Below, piece by piece: positions 6,112 to 7,977 of a stretch of DNA of 7,977 nucleotides. How positions within the stretch are numbered: position 1 is the stretch's first letter; the number at the start of each line of letters is the position of its first letter. Made by a program: the position numbers and the translations under genes. This DNA is from Betaproteobacteria bacterium (GTDB lineage Bacteria > Pseudomonadota > Gammaproteobacteria > Burkholderiales > SG8-39): contig SHXL01000128.1 in the NCBI GenBank assembly GCA_009693345.1, positions 1 through 7,977 on the forward strand, read 5' to 3'. The notes under the pieces are model-generated. The model saw nothing but the letters and a program-made list of their open reading frames with translations, ran no database searches and had not been told where the DNA came from.

Positions 6112-6960
6112 CTACGGCTTTACGTCCGCGGGGACTGCCCCCGTCTTGATCCACGATTGCATCGCCAGTACGGCTTCTTTCTCCACACCGACGAATCCGT
6201 GCGCCGTGCGAGCCATACAGGGATCGCCGCTCCCAGGTCCGCCGCCGCGCGCTGTCACCAGCGGTGCGCCGCTGCGCTGCGCGAGAGCCTTCGCCATCGC
6301 ATAGGTGGTGTACTCGCATGGGTCATCCTCGTGGTGCACCCACAGCAGCCGCGACTTCAAATCGCCGAATTGCACTGCGGATAGCCCAGGACCGCTTCGG
6401 CCCGCACGTACCACCGACGCGGTCAGGATCACCCGGCGCGCGATTGTTGGATTCATGCGGCCTGCGTGGAACGCGCTGACGGATCCCTCGCTGGTGCCGA
6501 CAAATGTCCAGTCCCCGACGCCGAACCGGCGGCCGATTTCCGTCAACAGCGCCGCGACGTCCGCGCCGTAGCGCGGCGTTTCTCGGAATAGCTGGCTGAA
6601 CGAGGCCCACTGATCGGAGGGTGCGTCCAGCACCGCTACCAGCGTCCCTTCGTCCAGCCACTCCCGGCGCGAGCGAACCAGGAAATTTCCGCCCTGACCG
6701 AACTTCAATTGTCCGTCTTCCTCCCTCAATCGCATGATTCCCGGGTGTCCGGGGAAAAGCGCGACGCCGTACTTGAATGCCTTCGCGCCCTCGATATGCG
6801 TGACCAGTCCCGCGATCGTGTATCCCTCGCGGTTCACCGTGACAATTTGCGTTGGATGCGCGAGGTTGGGGTCCGTCTCTACTCTTTGGGCATGCACGAA
6901 GGCCGTGCTCCCGAGCAGAATCACGATCGAGGAAAAAATTAACCGGATCTTCTTATGCAT
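6112..6960 (-). CDS. Exported alpha/beta-hydrolase-like protein
   Basis: This 282-residue protein starts with a signal peptide (MHKKIRLIFSSIVILLGSTAFVHA, likely cut near 24) and continues as an alpha/beta-hydrolase-type domain. Visible landmarks in order are ALFPGHPG (67-74, an oxyanion-loop-like segment after a beta strand), the nucleophile elbow G155-T-S157-E-G159 after WTFV, the acid HHEDD (D212 or D213), and H254 in TAHGFVG. Order and spacing fit a Ser-Asp-His triad. C215 and C248 flank the acid and histidine loops and may form a disulfide in the periplasm. I do not recognise a specific subfamily; esterase or peptidase activity is possible, and the substrate is unknown. No clear Shine-Dalgarno sequence or promoter is evident. 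A LacI-type palindrome lies 80 bp upstream of the start and could control it. Confidence 0.75.
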   Translation of the reverse strand: MHKKIRLIFSSIVILLGSTAFVHAQRVETDPNLAHPTQIVTVNREGYTIAGLVTHIEGAKAFKYGVALFPGHPGIMRLREEDGQLKFGQGGNFLVRSRREWLDEGTLVAVLDAPSDQWASFSQLFRETPRYGADVAALLTEIGRRFGVGDWTFVGTSEGSVSAFHAGRMNPTIARRVILTASVVRAGRSGPGLSAVQFGDLKSRLLWVHHEDDPCEYTTYAMAKALAQRSGAPLVTARGGGPGSGDPCMARTAHGFVGVEKEAVLAMQSWIKTGAVPADVKP

Positions 6961-7040
6961 TTCCGCAAACTGGGCTCAGAGTGAATGTGTATGAAATTCG
7001 ACTCTGTACCGCCGCGTCGACGGCGCTCTCCCAGATGGCT

Positions 7041-7060
7041 GAGCGCAAACGTTTGCGCTC
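7041..7060. promoter_or_regulatory. Perfect 20-bp palindrome, LacI/PurR-type operator
   Basis: GAGCGCAAACGTTTGCGCTC is its own reverse complement over all 20 bases. Its core fits the LacI-family operator pattern with a central CG, and the E. coli PurR site pattern (GCAA-N-CG-N-TT-N-C). It lies in the 132-bp space between the 272-residue protein gene (stop 7093) and the hydrolase start (6960), on the upstream side of the hydrolase. No regulator gene is in the window. With no loop and no T run it does not look like a terminator. Confidence 0.6.
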
Positions 7061-7092
7061 TACCAGCATGAATATTTTCCGGCTGACTATTT

Positions 7093-7911
7093 CTAGGGTC
7101 GCCGCGAAAGAATGAGTTTCGTCAGAACCGCACGCACACGTTGCAGCAAGTCAATACCGCGATCGACGGGAAGGCGCGGTGCTTTAACATGCGACAGCCC
7201 ACTCAGCTCGCTGTACAGCTCCACAAATTCTTTGACCAAATCTTGCTGGCCCGAATCAAGTGAGTCGGATTGCCGGGAGATTGCAAAATGCAACCGTGCC
7301 CTGCGTGTCGGTCTCTTATCGTGAAGATAGTCAGGTCTGACGATCCAAGCTAGAACTGCATTGTCTGGTGCGAATAACTCAAGCACGTGCCTCAAAAGCT
7401 CCCTACCTGACGCAGCAACATGCCGCGCTCGCTCAGGGTTTTCGGAGAACAATGAGACGGTTGCACCAGTCCACATCAGCGCAAGTCCAGGCGAAAGCGC
7501 ATCGACAAGGTCAAAGCTAAGAATTGCTCCAGTGCTGTTGTTGTCTGACTTCTCGATACGTGCAGTGGCCCAAATCTGGTCCTCAATCGGCCCAGTATCA
7601 AGACCCCGAATGCCGCCAGGCCGCAAACCGTCAAATGCGGTGGAGCGAGCGAGAGGCTCAGCAAATGTACTGAGGCTCGAACCGAAGAGCCCCTTGGCGA
7701 ATTCGGGCATCGCGGTGGACCGCGCGAGGCTATCGAGAGCGCCGGTAGTCGTCTTGTCGGAGAAGAGCGCGACCGCCGTCTTGGCGCTGTGGGGGAACGG
7801 GTTGGCAAACGCACCGAGATTCGAACTGAAGAACCCTTTGGCAAATTCCTGCGCCGCGGTGGATTGCGCGACGGAACTTACGCTATCGAGAGAAACACCG
7901 TTAAATGCCAT
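7093..7911 (-). CDS. Repeat-containing protein with a possible pPIWI-associating-nuclease-like C-terminal domain
   Basis: The product has 272 residues and no signal peptide or membrane segment. Residues 15-96 hold an array of about 25-residue units: ARSTAxxxF followed by S-x-L-x-x-FA-x-P. Copies begin near 15, 63 and 88, with a degenerate one near 40. The C-terminal half (about 125-268) is a different, charged domain with MWTGA (146-150), NPERARH (158-164), GRELLRHVL (169-177), APDNAV (181-186), RPTRRARLHF (200-209) and an H241-containing tail helix. From memory this pattern resembles the predicted 'pPIWI-associating nuclease' domain (Pfam pP_pnuc_1), but that is recall and not a search result. 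No pPIWI or other defence gene is visible. Two sampled 60-base lines are 47-48% GC, well below the neighbouring genes. No Shine-Dalgarno sequence precedes the ATG. A shorter start is possible, but the repeats argue for the long form. Confidence 0.7.
   Translation of the reverse strand: MAFNGVSLDSVSSVAQSTAAQEFAKGFFSSNLGAFANPFPHSAKTAVALFSDKTTTGALDSLARSTAMPEFAKGLFGSSLSTFAEPLARSTAFDGLRPGGIRGLDTGPIEDQIWATARIEKSDNNSTGAILSFDLVDALSPGLALMWTGATVSLFSENPERARHVAASGRELLRHVLELFAPDNAVLAWIVRPDYLHDKRPTRRARLHFAISRQSDSLDSGQQDLVKEFVELYSELSGLSHVKAPRLPVDRGIDLLQRVRAVLTKLILSRRP
7630..7875 (-). repeat. In-gene repeats encoding ~25-residue units
   Basis: The DNA of 7677-7731 and 7821-7875 is clearly similar at an exact offset of 144 bp (48 codons). 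A shorter third match around GCGGTGGA (7637-7644) lies a further 75 bp (25 codons) away. All offsets are whole codons, so the frame is kept through the duplications. Confidence 0.7.
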
Positions 7912-7922
7912 GGTGCGCAGAC

Positions 7923-7928
7923 ACTATA
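7923..7928 (-). promoter_or_regulatory. Possible -10 element for the 272-residue protein gene
   Basis: On the minus strand TATAGT (7923-7928) lies 11 bases before the ATG, and no convincing -35 is present. Transcription from it would begin about 4-5 bases before the start codon. Together with the absent Shine-Dalgarno motif this suggests a nearly leaderless message. Low confidence. Confidence 0.25.
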
Positions 7929-7977
7929 GGTAGGGTAGAGAACTGTAATTCATGCCATGCCTTGTGCTTTGTGGCAA

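Noticed and set aside
7041..7060. Palindrome as an intrinsic terminator of the 272-residue gene
   Set aside because: There is no loop and no T run on either strand. The LacI-type core makes an operator more likely.

Overview
This is a GC-rich proteobacterial chromosomal window. The protein types (GreB, MscL, a two-domain M16 peptidase, AzlCD, a PRX5-type peroxiredoxin) and the codon use point to Betaproteobacteria or a similar group. That placement is an inference from gene content, because no rRNA or tRNA gene is present. The window opens in the tail of an IS3-family insertion sequence: the transposase C-terminus, then its probable right inverted repeat, ending near position 149. After it comes a short plus-strand pair, greB and mscL. 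They are 9 bp apart, and the mscL ribosome binding site lies over the greB stop codon.

From 1148 onward every gene is on the minus strand. mscL and the first of these, an exported M16 zinc peptidase, converge so tightly that their stop codons share one CTAG. Read in the direction of transcription (right to left), a compact four-gene cluster runs from a secreted eight-cysteine repeat protein (start 5373) to azlC, azlD and the M16 peptidase (stop 1148). The gaps are 9 bp, a 4-bp ATGA overlap and 3 bp, so the four are probably one transcript. It would encode two exported proteins plus an AzlCD-type amino-acid exporter. No published link between these functions is known to me.

Upstream of that cluster, behind a strong hairpin at 5465-5489, lie a PRX5-type peroxiredoxin (5526-6035) and an exported alpha/beta hydrolase (6112-6960). 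A perfect 20-bp palindrome of the LacI/PurR operator type (7041-7060) sits 80 bp upstream of the hydrolase. The right end (7093-7911) has visibly lower GC. It encodes a 272-residue protein with an N-terminal array of about 25-residue repeats and a C-terminal domain that resembles, from memory, the predicted 'pPIWI-associating nuclease' family. This gene is the best candidate for something poorly described.

There is no stretch over 300 bases without a gene. I see no CRISPR array, tRNA, rRNA or complete mobile element, and I cannot show that the window holds a new multi-gene system.
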